64,000 bases of DNA. Source: Iris pallida. Taxonomy: Eukaryota > Streptophyta > Magnoliopsida > Asparagales > Iridaceae. Below are positions 32,534 through 44,764 of this stretch, piece after piece. The first letter of the stretch is position 1; every line of letters begins with the position of its first letter. Location of the stretch: assembly GCA_029216955.1 (NCBI GenBank), contig JANAVB010012195.1, positions 1,798,864-1,862,863 on the forward strand, in the 5' to 3' direction. A program made the translations under genes and the position numbers. Below the pieces are notes generated by a model, which did not search any database, was not told where the DNA came from, and worked only from the letters and a program-made list of their open reading frames with translations.

Positions 32534-34248
32534 TTTAGTGCCCCGTACCTACATCGTGCCCCATTTTTCATCCATGGGATGCGCGATAAAGGAATACTGT
32601 CGCTATCGATTTGGTCGGACCCGATTGGTCGAGATCGATTGAATCGATTGAACGAGATGGATTGAATTAAGATCATTTCCTCGTTATGTAATGGCTTCTT
32701 TGGAATCAAGTCCCATATTCAACGGTTTGCACCTCGAGGATGGATTATGTGGCTGAGTCGGGAGAGAACTCTCGTTGCTCTGCTTTTCATGTTGTACTTG
32801 CTTTTTTGGCTTTGGCTTGGTTTTTTTAATATGTTTTCGTGAATGTTTTTGATGGTTTTCATGGATTACGTTCTTCGAATTTCGTATTTCCTATCGAACT
32901 CATTGAATAGTGCAGTGTTCTGACCAGTTGCTTGTGCGATTTCAGGTGATCGCGTAGGCAACGTCTAAGCGCAAACCAACCGGTCCCTCGTCTAAATCAA
33001 CCCAAGGTGAGTGGCTGACCCTCCTTCCCCTCGACCCTCTGGTTAAAACTATCATAAATACAAAGGAAATATGCTTGTCTTTATAGTTTAGAATCAATAA
33101 ATTGTGGGCACGTACACTTGCCATAGAACTGCTATAACATGAAACTAATGCATGCTTTCTTATGCCATAGTTATTATAGATTTGTGCAAAAATAAAGATA
33201 AATCGATTAACGAATGTTGAAACGATAAGGCGGCACACATTGAAAACTGGCTAGCTCTTAAAAGATTTCATAGACTATGCTTAAATAATTAATTTTAGTC
33301 TAGCACGGTCATGGACAACTTGTGCATAAGATTTTGCTTCCTCGAATGGCAATCCGGGGCCACGGGACCGACTCGACCTAGGAGGAATACAAGATTGCTG
33401 TGCTGGATGCTAGCACAGGTCATTTGAAACTTTCAACGGGGCTAGCTACCCGCGCTGAAAGGGTCACCGTCTCGACCAGCCTATACGTCCAGGATGTCTT
33501 AAATTGCCAGTGACCCTCACCTAAACACTATTTACAAGCTATTGATATAAATCTGACAAGAAAGGACATGGTAAGCTGTATATTGCACGACACACTCTGT
33601 CGTGGGTAAGTTCTAGCATAAATTACCTTGTTATTGTTTCGTCAAACTGTTTGCTTGAAACTGACTAGGAACGACTAGAAAGATCACTATAATATGTTGC
33701 ATGTTTCACCTAAATTCTTGAACCAAATGAGAGTATGGAAATTAATTAGCCACGCACCAGTACACGTGAACGTATTGATCCTCGCTCTCCACAGGTGCTC
33801 CGACCCCAGATAGCGTACCACGGAACTAAAGGCGACACTGCAACCTTTTGAAACCTTGCTAGTGTGCGAAGGAAAATCTCTCACCTTTTGAAGACTCCGC
33901 AATTGTCCAAGCAGAGATGTCTCAACTCTCCCCTATTCAAGGTGTCTGCATATTTTGGTTGTATAAAGGGGTATGATGTATGGAACGACTATGTCATCGA
34001 CGTTCATTTTGTAATGGAGTCAGTTTGTAAGTCCACGCGGCACCTTTGTATCGAGTCTGTAATATGATGTTCATTATCAATAAAGTAAAAGTTTCTTCTA
34101 TACAATATATTCAATTTACTCTGCGTACTCTCTTTGTCGTTGTGTTTCGGATAATCTTATGAAAGTGCCTTGTGCGAATGCAACCTAGGCTCATAAGGCA
34201 TCACTTCCGGGGGACGACAATCGATTCTGACAGAATCGGGACGTGACA
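32534..34248 (+). mobile_element. Solo gypsy LTR (Tekay/Del-related)
   Basis: Starts TTTAGTGCCCCGT (decayed TGTAGTGCCCC) and ends GGGACGTGACA. Shares modules with the LTRs at 42758, 57742 and 61400: ATGGACAACTTGTGCATAAG near 33310, CCTAGGAGGAA near 33377, CTGAAAGGGT near 33456, TATAAAGGGG plus ATGTATGGAAC at 33962-33984, and GGACGACAATCG with a terminal hairpin at 34220-34236. No internal domain follows. The target duplication is not clean, so edges may be off by a few bases. Confidence 0.75.
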
Positions 34249-34864
34249 TCTCCTATGGACCCTACTATATATAATTTTATCGGTGGGTACACAAATTCCG
34301 AGCCTCTAATAAATGGATTTCCACCTATAACTGTCATGACATTGATCGTGCAACACAAAAATCATTAGAAACAATGTCGGTCCGAGTTTGAAAAAAAGTT
34401 GTTACCACGATTATTAGAATGGAAAATTAAAATGTTGACCAAGGACATATAGAATGCAAGATTAACATGTTAACCACTATATTATAATTATTTTATGTTA
34501 ACCACTGCAGTATAATTATTTTATGTTAACCATCATACGCCGAACTCGAGTGGCTCTTGTGGTTATCAAGGAGAGGTATAAGATCTTGGCTGGGTTGCGG
34601 AATATCAGTGGATCGAGTCACGAGGGCGAGACATACAATGCAGCTGCATGCACAAAGTCTCGTGCGTATCGCCGGACTTCTAAAAAAAGAAAAACATTAC
34701 ACAATAATTATTATTTTTTATAACTAACAATTTATATATTAATTTTGGGACCCAGTAATATGGGATCCGGAGCGGATGCACTCATTGCACTTTCTCAGGC
34801 TCGGCCCTGACCAAATCAGTCCCTTCTTCTATAAAAATATGCATTTCACTCGCTTATAAAAAAA
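34249..34864. other. No gene seen
   Basis: AT-rich with a short duplicated TTATTTTATGTTAACCA near 34490-34530. The frame 34523-34723 has no recognisable domain. Confidence 0.4.
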
Positions 34865-35378
34865 TGTTATTTTGCTCCCAAAAAGGGTGATACTATCTTC
34901 CATTATGTGGCATATGACATGGCTGATGACATGAGAGTTGACTTGGCAAAATAACATGAAACATAAAATAAATATAAAAATTAATATTAACATCAAAATT
35001 AATATTAATATCAAATTAACATGAAAATTAATACTAACTTTAACATTAACATTCAAAATAATATTAATATTAAATTAAATTAGCATTAACATTAACGATA
35101 AAATTAATGTTAATATCAAATTAACATGAATATTAATATTAATATTAACATTAAAATTAATTAACATTAACATTAATTTTAACATTAACCTTAAAATTAA
35201 TATTAATATTAACATTAAATTAAAATTAGCATTAGCATTAATATTAACAATAAAAAAAATTTGTTAATTTTTTGGGTTAAAACATGACGTGTCAGCTGCC
35301 AGGTCAGTTATCATGTCAGATGCCACATAATGGGAGATGATATTACCCAAAAATTTTGGAAGCCAAATAGCATAATTG
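34865..35378. mobile_element. MITE with ~90-bp inverted ends, Mutator-like
   Basis: The left end (TGTTATTTTGCTCCCAAAAA) and right end are inverted copies over about 90 bp; shared parts include CCATTATGTGGCAT and TGACATG. Flanks TATAAAAAAA at 34855-34864 and 35379-35388 are a 10-bp direct repeat, a Mutator-like size, though low complexity weakens it. The centre (34955-35270) is a TTAACATTAAAATTAATATT-type minisatellite. Confidence 0.7.
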
Positions 35379-35546
35379 TATAAAAAAAAATATCCAAAAC
35401 TGATGGGACTCCCATTTATATAGAAGGGAAGGAGCTGATTTGGTATACAAAATATGAAACAACAGATCTACTCTCCCGAAGACGTCAAGGTAAGAGCGCA
35501 TATGTTCTTACGAATACGATACTGCAATACCTCGAGGCAAAAAAAA

Positions 35547-35747
35547 GTTATTTAGTTATAGGGTCTCATATAACATTTGATAGTAGAGTTTAGGTCTTCA
35601 TATTGTCCAATATTAGAGTTTAGGTCTCCATTTAGACTAATTATAATCAGTGAACAGTGTAAATAGAGACCTAAACTCTATTATTGGACAATATGAATAC
35701 CTAAACTCTAATATCAAATATTATAGGAGATTTTATAACTAAATAAC
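35547..35747. mobile_element. Foldback MITE, ~88-bp arms
   Basis: The arms 35547-35633 and 35660-35747 are near-perfect inverted copies (ends GTTATTTAGTTATA / TATAACTAAATAAC) with a 26-bp loop. Each arm holds two copies of AGAGTTTAGGT. A transcript would form a long hairpin. The target duplication is unclear because the left flank is poly-A. Confidence 0.8.
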
Positions 35748-37000
35748 CCAAAAGAAGTTATCACATTGCTTTCTTGGCGAATGCACAAATAGAAATACAG
35801 GCGTATATCTAATGAGTGGAGTCCTTAGAATTAAAAGTAGGTGGGGGCTTAGAATAAAAAAGTTGTTTTTTTAAATGTATAAAGGGATTTCAATTCAATA
35901 CCTATAAAACATATACTGAACTAATTAATTTACCAAAGAAAAATGCTGAGTCTACAACCAAATGTCTACAACCTCTCTTCCATGCCTTATAGGTCCCACC
36001 GGGTCCTACCTCCCTCTCACCACTCTATTACATGGGCTTCATCCAACCCAACCACTTCTCCCTCCTCCAATCGAAGTCCGACATGTGACGGCTGTAAAAA
36101 AATTGTATGCATTTGATTGTAGGCATAGCAAAACTCTTTACCAAACTAAACTAATCTTTACCTAAGAATCAAAGATCTAGTAGGGAAGCAATTATTCAGT
36201 GTGTACTTTTCTGCTCATCTACTTGATAGCATAGAACTGAGGTCATCTCCATGCCATCAAGTATATGACATGGAATGTGTACGATAAGTCCGGCTCACTG
36301 AATAATTTTTTTGAATAAGAAACTTGAGTGACCATCCATTCACGATCCCAACGTGGGGATAAATTTCTCATTCTGATTAGCAAATTGAGTTGCCTAATTT
36401 GAAAATAAATTGTAGAAAAATACCATACAGCTTTCCGTGAGATTGAACATCCTGTTAGGAATAATGCCAGTGCGGACAAGATCCATACGAAGAGTCCGAA
36501 GCGACATGACGACCGGCTAAAAATCGTGTGCGGGAAGACATACAATTTAACTGAACCCGCACGTGTTGGAAAAAAAAAACTTCGATCTTATCCAAATAAA
36601 TTAGAGATATTTTGTAAGTTTGCTAAATTTTTTTTTTTTAAGTTTGCTACTATATTTCGTAAGTTTGCTACTATGTATATCATATTATATCCATAGATCT
36701 TAAATAGGAATATATTCGACATGAATATTATTTTTCATGTGTATCCGAACATACATACATGCAGTGAGCATCTGAACTTAGACCTAATGGACACACGTGA
36801 TTTGCACGTCTCTGTGTTCAATTGTGAGTATGCCAAATCCAATGTGCAATGGATAATATATTACATTTAAAAGCATGCAAGTTGACAACTAGAAGAATAA
36901 CAAAAAGAAAATAAATGAAAGGAGACCAGGACTAATTTGCTGTCTAGAATTGATGCACGAATGGACTAGCAACATTTATATATTAGAAATATAAACTCTT
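35748..37000. other. No gene seen
   Basis: AT-rich sequence, no recognisable coding frame. A CGTGTGCGGG / CCCGCACGTG near-inverted pair lies at 36524-36565. Confidence 0.45.
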
Positions 37001-37008
37001 GTTTGTAG

Positions 37009-37420
37009 CAGGGGCGGAAACTGGATTAAAATTATGAAGGGACTATGCTACTACATATAGAAATCTAAGTTGTCATGTTAATTGGACTTCAATAGCAAAG
37101 AATATATTAAAATTCAAACAAGAATGAGCAAAAATATAAAGCCAATATTTTAAATTGTTACAAAAGAGAAAGCAAAACATTATACATAGAATATATGATT
37201 ATGTGAGAGGTGAGATTTGAACTTGCAACCTCTAAATTAAAAAACCAAAATATTACCACTTGAGCTACCTTATTCTTTGTAAATGAGAGGGTCACACTAA
37301 TATATATTGTAAACCTATAAAAAGTTCTATATAATAATCAACATTTAAATAAAAAAATTGGAAAGCGGGGGGGGGGGGGGGGGGGGGGGGGGCCTTGGAT
37401 TCTATATAAAACTGCCCCTG
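37009..37420. mobile_element. hAT-type MITE with tRNA-like insert
   Basis: Ends CAGGGGCGGAAACTGG and CTGCCCCTG, flanked by GTTTGTAG (37001-37008) and GTTTGCAG (37421-37428), an 8-bp duplication with one change, as hAT elements make. Inside, on the minus strand, GTAGCTCAAGTGGTAA and GCAAGTTCAAATCTC (37205-37270) look like pol III A and B boxes, so a SINE fragment is probably captured. A 26-G run lies at 37367-37392. Confidence 0.8.
37367..37392. repeat. 26-bp poly-G tract
   Basis: An uninterrupted G run near the right end of the hAT MITE. hAT MITEs of the CAGGGGCGG type often carry a short G run here, so this may be an expansion; length may be affected by assembly error. Confidence 0.85.
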
Positions 37421-37486
37421 GTTTGCAGGAAAGGACGATAGCTTTGAGTAAGATTCACTATGTCAAATAATATATTAATTAATTAC

Positions 37487-37697
<211 letters not shown>

Positions 37698-37779
<82 letters not shown>
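37698..37779. repeat. (TA)n microsatellite between two SINEs
   Basis: About 40 AT units separating the heads of two opposed SINE-like sequences. Confidence 0.97.
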
Positions 37780-37781
<2 letters not shown>

Positions 37782-37945
37782 CCTCCTAGCTCATGTGGTT
37801 AGGAGAGGGCGCTCACTTGGGGGAGGTCCCAAGTTCCAGCCCCCTCCCGGGCACAGACAGCTGGGTAGTCGCGGGACGGCCACGGTCCGGTGCTGGGGCT
37901 CCAAAGAAATGAACATAAAAAATAAAAAGTAGAAAAAGAATATAT
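37780..37945 (+). mobile_element. tRNA-derived SINE, plus strand
   Basis: A box TAGCTCATGTGGTTAGG at 37787, B box CCAAGTTCCAGCCCC near 37829, a GC-rich body ending in GGTGCTGGGGCTCC, and an A-rich tail (AAAAAATAAAAAGTAG). Different family from the minus-strand SINE next to it. Confidence 0.7.
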
Positions 37946-38238
37946 ATATATATATATATCCCCGGTCACCCCCCTCGGGCCCAGCGGTCCTCGTTTTTTC
38001 GAATTTCGGTTTTCGAAATTTCGATATGTTTTGAATTTTCGGTTTTCGAAATTTTGAAATATTTTAAAATTTTGTTGATTTTCGAAATTGTGGATATCCG
38101 AAATTGCGAAATTTCGAATTTCTACCTTTAGCATTTCTTACCTTGCTCAACAGGGCCCTTTTGTGTCTTTCTGGCCTTGTACCTGTCTGTATTGCTCTTC
38201 TTGAGCCCCCTTTAGATTTTCAATAAAATGTTCTTTTC

Positions 38239-38309
<71 letters not shown>
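37946..38309 (+). mobile_element. LINE-like 3' end followed by (TA)n
   Basis: After short TA and TTTCGAA-rich repeats (37990-38125), the sequence 38150-38240 (CTTGTACCTGTCTG, TTGAGCCCCCTTTAG, TTCAATAAAATGTTC) resembles plant LINE 3' UTRs, ending in (TA)n at 38241-38309. No ORF2 remains. The call rests on remembered layout, so it is tentative. Confidence 0.4.
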
Positions 38310-38311
<2 letters not shown>

Positions 38312-40962
38312 AAGAATGTAATTGTATTCATAAATAGAGAGTACATTACAAACCTATCATCATATTGGAAATCAATAGGAATTTCCCACTCCTCTATGTC
38401 AAAATCACTAACCTATATCACTTACATTACTTAGTCATAAAAAGAAATGATTTTACTTAAGTCGTTCCTCCCTCCGCTTCCTGTATCAACTTGGCCCGCG
38501 CCGGATTGTGTCTGACAAGCGTACTCTGCTCAGTATGTCATATGCCATATCCTCATCCACTCCATGGTCCTTCAAATGTGACCAACCTTGGCAAATATCC
38601 TTACTAGTCCCACCAGCATTCCTCTTCCTACTAGTCATAATAGAGAAGCTCTGCAGGTCTCCCGTTTACCCAGCTTTCTGCTGTACATCGACATGCGTCT
38701 AGTGGTCACCCCATCATGCCCCCCGTTGTTCGCTCCAAGCATTGTTCCCCCGATTCGATATTAAACACCAGAAGCGATCTTCTATCAGGAGGAATCTCTT
38801 GGGAGCAATCCACATGTGACATATTAGCGTCTACCTGTGCGCATTTTTGAAATCTGTTGAGTACGTACACCCAATACTCCTGCCCGTCTCGATCCCATTG
38901 TCAAGCTCCTCCTCCATCTTCCTAGTTGTTTCAGCCGAAATTTCTACCCGTTGGGTCTCAGGATCAGCAACATGTGTAGGCATTAGCACTCCATCCCTCT
39001 CTGTTGCAACATCGACCTTGCTCTTGCAAACTTTGGGCGGATGTCCAAAACACTTACAAAATTGCACACAGGGAACCCATTCATATTCCACCGTCTACTG
39101 AAAGACCTCACCAGATGGAATCTCATATTCAACTTGCAAAGGGAGTTCCTTACCTGCCTCTATCTCCACGAAAATTCTGGCATATCCCAACCTCCATCTC
39201 ATCATGGTCGCATCATCTGCTTAATGGGTCGCCCCAACAAACTATCAAGTCTTATCATTAACGTAATACTCTAGTACACAATAGGGAGTTTTCAGGAACC
39301 AAATCCATATTGGTACTGAATGAAGTACTTCCCACTCATACTGGGACAGCGTCCATTCCTTCATGATTATAAGTCGGCCGTCAAATGTCCATGGGCCTCC
39401 CCTGGAAAATTCGTTCCATATCCTCCTGCATCCCAAATCGCACATAGTAGAATCCATTTTTTCTTAGAAAAAAAAACTCCATACTCCCCTTCGGCCGCCA
39501 TACCCGATAGACATATGCTTGGATTTGGCCATAGAAGAGCCTATTTCCAAGCACGTAGAGCACCACTGCATTACGCCATTACTCCCATGTCTCCATCAAT
39601 TCATCCTTCAAAAAGATAGCACGTATCCCAGACTAGGGGTGTGCATATTTGAACCAAATCGACCAAATCGAACCAAATCAAACCGAATCGGTCGGTTTTT
39701 AACCGAACCGATGGTCCGGTCGGATTGGTTCGACTTGACCATTTAAAAAATCGACCGATTTGGTTCGGTTCACGGTTTGGTCATTCCAAAAACTACTTAA
39801 ACCGTACTAAACCGAACATAGTTAGTAACAACCTAAAGTTAGATTTATATCCAGTCCAACCCATCCATCTCATTGTTTATTTATTTTTCATCTTCAATTC
39901 ATAGATCTATTAGGATTATGGTTTATTTTAGAGAATTATTTTGGATTTGTGGAAGAAATTTATTATGCAAATGATTTACTTAGAAGATTATTGTCCACTT
40001 TGGAATCTCATACAAACATCTTCTAAGCAAAAGATGGTTAGGATTTATTTTTGTGTGAATTTACTTTGTGAAACACTTTTATATACTTGAAATTTTTTGT
40101 CTGATCAAAACCGATCAGCCGAACCAATCCAAACCGAACCAAGTCGGTCGGTTTTAAAACCTAACCGACCAATTGGTTGGTTTGGTTCGGCTGTGATTAT
40201 TTTCAAACCGATTAACTTAGGTTCGACTTCGGTTGTGACCAAATAGGTCGACCACCAACCGATGCACACCCCTATTACAGACCCGACCTTAGTCGCCTCG
40301 ACAAACAGCATCTGGCCATTAGAATTATATGTCACAGGACGACAAAGCTATGCCCACGACTTACTATGTGGTATGTCTCACATGTCTTCCAATGGCGCCT
40401 TGCCCTTCTCTTCATATGTGACCTTTCTAAACATAAGGCACAAATGCTCCCACATACTAGGATCTGCCCCCACCTACAAATTCGCCTGCCCTTGCTGCAT
40501 GTCGTAACACTTGAGAATACCATTGGCGAGCCCTTTAGCCCCGAGTGAACCCCTTTGTGTATGCTCATCGTCATCTTCAAACTTCGGACATATTTGGGAG
40601 CAACTCCACCTCCCCATCCCACTCGCTCCGTCGATCCACCCATCTTGATCAGCATTCCGAATACATGCCATCCCCTCATAGGGACACGCCCCCGCAGACC
40701 CTTCACAACAGTAGTCCATCCACCCCCATCCGGCCTCCTCCCTGTCCTATGAGAGGCCGACCCAGACGAAATAGACTGCAGATCGTCCATAAGCCCCCGC
40801 CATCCCAATCACCTTCAGTTGTCGCCTCCTCTTTGGCCTTTGACCCCCTTCCTTCCTGGAGATCGACCGATCCGACACACCATGATTCCACTGCACAGTA
40901 GCCCCAAGATTGCATGCCTCTGCCCCCAAATCGCCTGAGAGAAGCCCTAATGGAGGAGTCAT
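38310..40962 (-). pseudogene. LINE ORF1 relic (DUF4283 and CCHC), split by hAT
   Basis: Minus-strand frames from ATG at 40962 run through a Gly/Arg-rich N-terminus, then, after the hAT insert, YVRFGMQEDMERIFQGRPMD and TFDGRLIIMKEWT (near 39460-39370), the DUF4283 domain of plant LINE ORF1, and a knuckle region VEYEWVPCVQFCKCFGHPPKVC (near 39080-39020). Several stops and frame changes break it. No endonuclease or RT (ORF2) is present; an internal deletion or 5'-truncated copy is likely. The sequence to 38310 may be its 3' end, next to (TA)n. Confidence 0.75.
39634..40274. mobile_element. hAT-type non-autonomous element in LINE ORF1
   Basis: Ends TAGGGGTGTGCATA and GATGCACACCCCTA are inverted. 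Flanks TCCCAGAC (39626-39633) and TTACAGAC (40275-40282) agree at six of eight bases. Subterminal parts are rich in ACCGAACC/GGTTCGG. No transposase frame. 641 bp. Confidence 0.85.
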
Positions 40963-40964
40963 TT

Positions 40965-40968
<4 letters not shown>

Positions 40969-41022
<54 letters not shown>
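40969..41022. repeat. (TA)n microsatellite
   Basis: 27 TA units at the 5' side of the LINE relic and the left edge of the truncated gypsy LTR. Confidence 0.97.
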
Positions 41023-41026
<4 letters not shown>

Positions 41027-41567
41027 CTGTTAGGTGACAAGTAAAAAGACCACATAATAATTTTACTTGTTCTTATATGATTACTGTATTTGTTTAGGTG
41101 AGTCGGATTAAGAGCACTCACGAGTGCATTTCCTAATGTGCTAACCCCTCTTCCACAGGTACGGAAAGTCGCTTGGATGTTTTGAGGCTTGGGGAGCTCA
41201 TTTGACAACTTGAAGCTGTTCTTCTATAAGATATCTTTGTTTATAAAGGATATAATGTATGGAACATTGTTGATTGTATTAGTTTTACGAGTTGTAAGCC
41301 ATGTGGTATCGTTCATTATAATAAGATCAATTGTTTATAGTCCAGTTATTCTTTTGCCCTAAGAGCCGTTGTAATTTTTGATGCAAATAATCAATAAAGA
41401 GAATCGTTTTTCGTATATCTTGTATCTATCAAATATTCTGCACAACGACTTTGATTCTAAGATATTTTATCAATTGTACTTGTTCTTACCTTATAAAAGT
41501 ATAATTTAGACTAGTACGATATCACGCCAAGTGGCGACTATGGGTTCTACAAAACCGAAGCGTGACA
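41023..41567 (+). repeat. Truncated gypsy 5' LTR
   Basis: Retains the right part of a Tekay-like LTR: GTGCTAACCCCTCTTCCACAG, TATAAAGG at 41242-41249 followed by AATGTATGGAAC, ACTAGTACGATATCACGCC, and the end AGCGTGACA. Followed at 41575-41586 by TGGTATCAAAGC, a primer site with one change from the initiator-Met consensus. The left part is lost next to the (TA)n/LINE junction. Confidence 0.78.
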
Positions 41568-42757
41568 TATATAATGGTATCAAAGCGCGGTTAACTTCTT
41601 GGACCCTCAACCGATTCTTCTCAACTCTAAGTTGCTTTCGTGATCAAAAGTCTTTTGACCCTCCTTGATGTTCTACTGAAAGTTCCTTACAATGAGTCTA
41701 GATATGTTATAAATCTTATGTGGGCATCTTGTTGATTAGTAATGGCTTTGAAGAGCAACATCAAATGATTTAAGACGACTGTAAGACAAGATGTTTGGAA
41801 AATGGATTATTTGGATATTGATGATCGACATGGGAGAAAAATAGATGTATTGTAATAAGTTGAGAATATTGTTATTGTACGATATGAAGGAAGTGTGCCT
41901 AAACTTTAACGAATGTAAATGAGTTAAGTTGTTCAAGTAAAATGGTTACAATTTAATTTGAAGTGATTGCTAGGTGGCATGGTAGTGAATGTTATATTGT
42001 GGTCGCTGGGGACACCATTGGAAAACATTATTTAGTATAAGGTGCTGACTCGGTATGACGAGAATGAATTTTTGTATGTTAAGTGACTTAGTTCTCTGAT
42101 TGATGTATTATTTATCCCTAGTGGTGTATGCTTGATTTGTGATATTGATATGAATATACCAAACAGTAATGGATGGGGATAGTGGGAGGTCTCAATTTAG
42201 AGTTATGCATGGTTAGATATGTCCCTTTGTTGAATTGATTGGATGCTCAAGAATAACCTTTGGCAAATTAAGATATAGTGTTGGATAAGAATTCGAATTT
42301 ATGAAATGGATGGCTTGGTTGGAGTATGTATTACTTTGTAGCTTACATCATTTTAAATAAATTTTAAGTTGAGTGCAAAGACTTGGTGGTGTGATTTGGA
42401 GCTTATTTGGAGCATATATGAATGGCTAAGTATTTAGAATTTTTACCGCTCTTCGACCAAAGATAGCCTGAAGCTAATTTGGCCTTAGGTGTGGAATAGT
42501 TTCTCTTATACCTAGCTAGTTTGGCGGATAATATTGGTTGAAACAAATTTGAATTTAGCAAATGGATGTTTTTCCTAGTTATACATATATTTGATGGGAT
42601 TGAGTTGTATCGAAGATCGACGTACATTGCCTCATGGATATTGTGGATGAACGAACGATAATTGTGTAGCATATTAAATTGTTGAATTATATTGTCTTGC
42701 TAGATTCCAGCTATATAGGCTATAGATGAATTGAATGGTAGTATTGGAGTTTCATAT
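41568..42757 (+). other. Gypsy leader/interior, non-coding
   Basis: Follows the primer site but no gag was recognised in any frame; AT-rich. Probably the interior of a non-autonomous or badly decayed gypsy copy into which the element at 42758 inserted; the sequence after 59570 may be its continuation. Confidence 0.5.
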
Positions 42758-44583
42758 TGTAGCGCCCCGCTTTCGATAGGCGACGGACTTCATAATATGC
42801 TTGCGCCGAGTCAGATCGGCCGAGAACTTAGATGGCCATCTGACTCGATTGCTAGGCTTGGTAAACGATAACACCTTACGACATCGATCAAATCGATTTG
42901 GACGCACGTTACGAGAATCGATCCAACTAATGGAACGACATATGTTGGAATAAGTCCTAGATGCAGCGGGCTGCGTCTCGGCGAGTGAGCTCTCTATAAG
43001 AGTCCCTTCGACGGGACCGGACCGCTGTATGGTTTTTATGGAGCTTTTGCCGCCGGGTTTTGATGAAGTGCTTTCGCGTCGTTTTCCTGGATACAATTAC
43101 AAATTTTGAAGCAAAAGGAAAAGAAGGAATTCTAACAAAGTGTTTGTGCCATTGCAGGAGCTCGCGTAACTAAAGCTTGACGTTGCGAAGCGCTTCGACA
43201 ATCGGCACGAACAAAGTAATCGGTGGGTGATTCGGACCTTCCTTCTACTCTGTCCCGCAAACTAATTCCTTGCCTGGAATTCATTCAAATCGAACGATGC
43301 CAAGTTAATTAATTGCATGCCAATCTACTAAGGTCAAGAACTCGGGAAAAACGTATCGATTTTGAGTAATCTACTCTGAAAAATACAAGTTTCTCACATA
43401 AAGGGAAAAATTTAAGGTTCTAGTAAAAAGATAGACTATTTCACGTGCTGCAAAATAATGTGAAACGTTGATCATGGGTTATGATGTCTCGGACAATTTA
43501 GTGCCCACGGGACGCTAAATCGGGAGTACGGCTTTGGGAAAAATGAATCGTTGCATGAGTTGCGAGAAATGATAATGTCGTTCGATACTGTCCGCGCTAT
43601 ACAAAACTGTTTGTACATATTAAACTGTTCACGCATAGGCATGGTCATGGACAGCTTGTGCACAAGTTCGTTTTCCTCGAAACGGTATCCGGGACATCGA
43701 AACCTATTCGTCCAAGGGGGAATAAATTATCGTGCTTCGGTGCGAGGCATGTGGGACCTTCAGTAAGGCTTACAACCTAGGCTGAAAGGGTAGCGTCGCA
43801 TGCCAATTTCGATTAAGTCCCTAGTGGTGCGTAACACCAATGACCACATGTAAGATAGTAGCATGCTCATCTATTATCTTATGCAGGTATAATTACTATC
43901 TCTGTTTTATGCAGGGACGAGCAAGGACGTGGTAAAAAATGTGATAAATCACTATGCTTTTCTGTATGCTTTTTTACTCGAAGATGGCTATCGATAAACT
44001 GAATTCATTTAGTTCTAAATAGAAAGATAACTCTAAAGCATGCATATCTTAAAAATCAGAGTTGGTTTAGACGAGTTGGTTCGTCTCGTCCACTTAGCAA
44101 GTGTGCTAATCCCCTCCCCCAATTTCCCCAGGTGCGGCGGGTGCTCCAAACTAAACTGAAGCTGAACTGAGGAGAGGCGTTTTGAAGCTCTTCCTATGCT
44201 GAAGTATTTTGAAGCCAATTCAATCGACGACTTATGTATAAAGGGGTGAATGTATGGAACGGCAAGTGTTAGTTCAGGCAGCTTGTCGAGTATGTTTTAT
44301 TTCGTTTTCAATCAATGTAGCCGCAACGACATCCAATATAATTACGACTTGCACTTCGTTGCAAGCTATGAATGAAAAGCAAATTTCTATCTTCCTATAC
44401 TGCGTCTTATATTCTGATGTGATTTGTGAAGTTTCAACTTGGCATATTAATATGCAAATCAACGTAACATTCTTGCCTTGTACGAGTACAATTCCAGACT
44501 CGTACGGCATCACGCCTTAGCGAGGACGATCAAATCGGCAAAATAACATCGGGGACGAACGTTTGCCGACTCGGGGCATGAAA
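42758..44583 (+). repeat. 5' LTR of chromovirus
   Basis: TGTAGCGCCCCGC to GGGGCATGAAA (decayed TGACA). Core promoter TATAAAGGGG at 44237 with ATGTATGGAAC just after; U5 has ACGGCATCACGCC, GAGGACGA and a CGGCAAA/TTTGCCG stem (44536-44566). Confidence 0.94.
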
Positions 44584-44586
44584 AAT

Positions 44587-44598
44587 TGGTATCAGAGC
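44587..44598 (+). promoter_or_regulatory. Primer binding site (initiator-Met tRNA)
   Basis: TGGTATCAGAGC, exact match to the common plant PBS, three bases after the LTR end. Confidence 0.95.
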
Positions 44599-44764
44599 AC
44601 AGTTATGTTTCCTCGAATTTTTGAAAGATGTTTCATTGTTGGAATGTCCGTTGCGATGGCTCGATTGAATGCTTGTCGACATGCTACGTAAAATAAAAGT
44701 TCCATACAGGTAAGCCCGTAGATATTTTTGAAAAATACTAACGGGTTTACACTGTTTTGTAGGA

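Noticed and set aside
39634..40274. Part of the LINE ORF1 gene
   Set aside because: Inverted ends and an 8-bp flank duplication show it is a hAT insertion.
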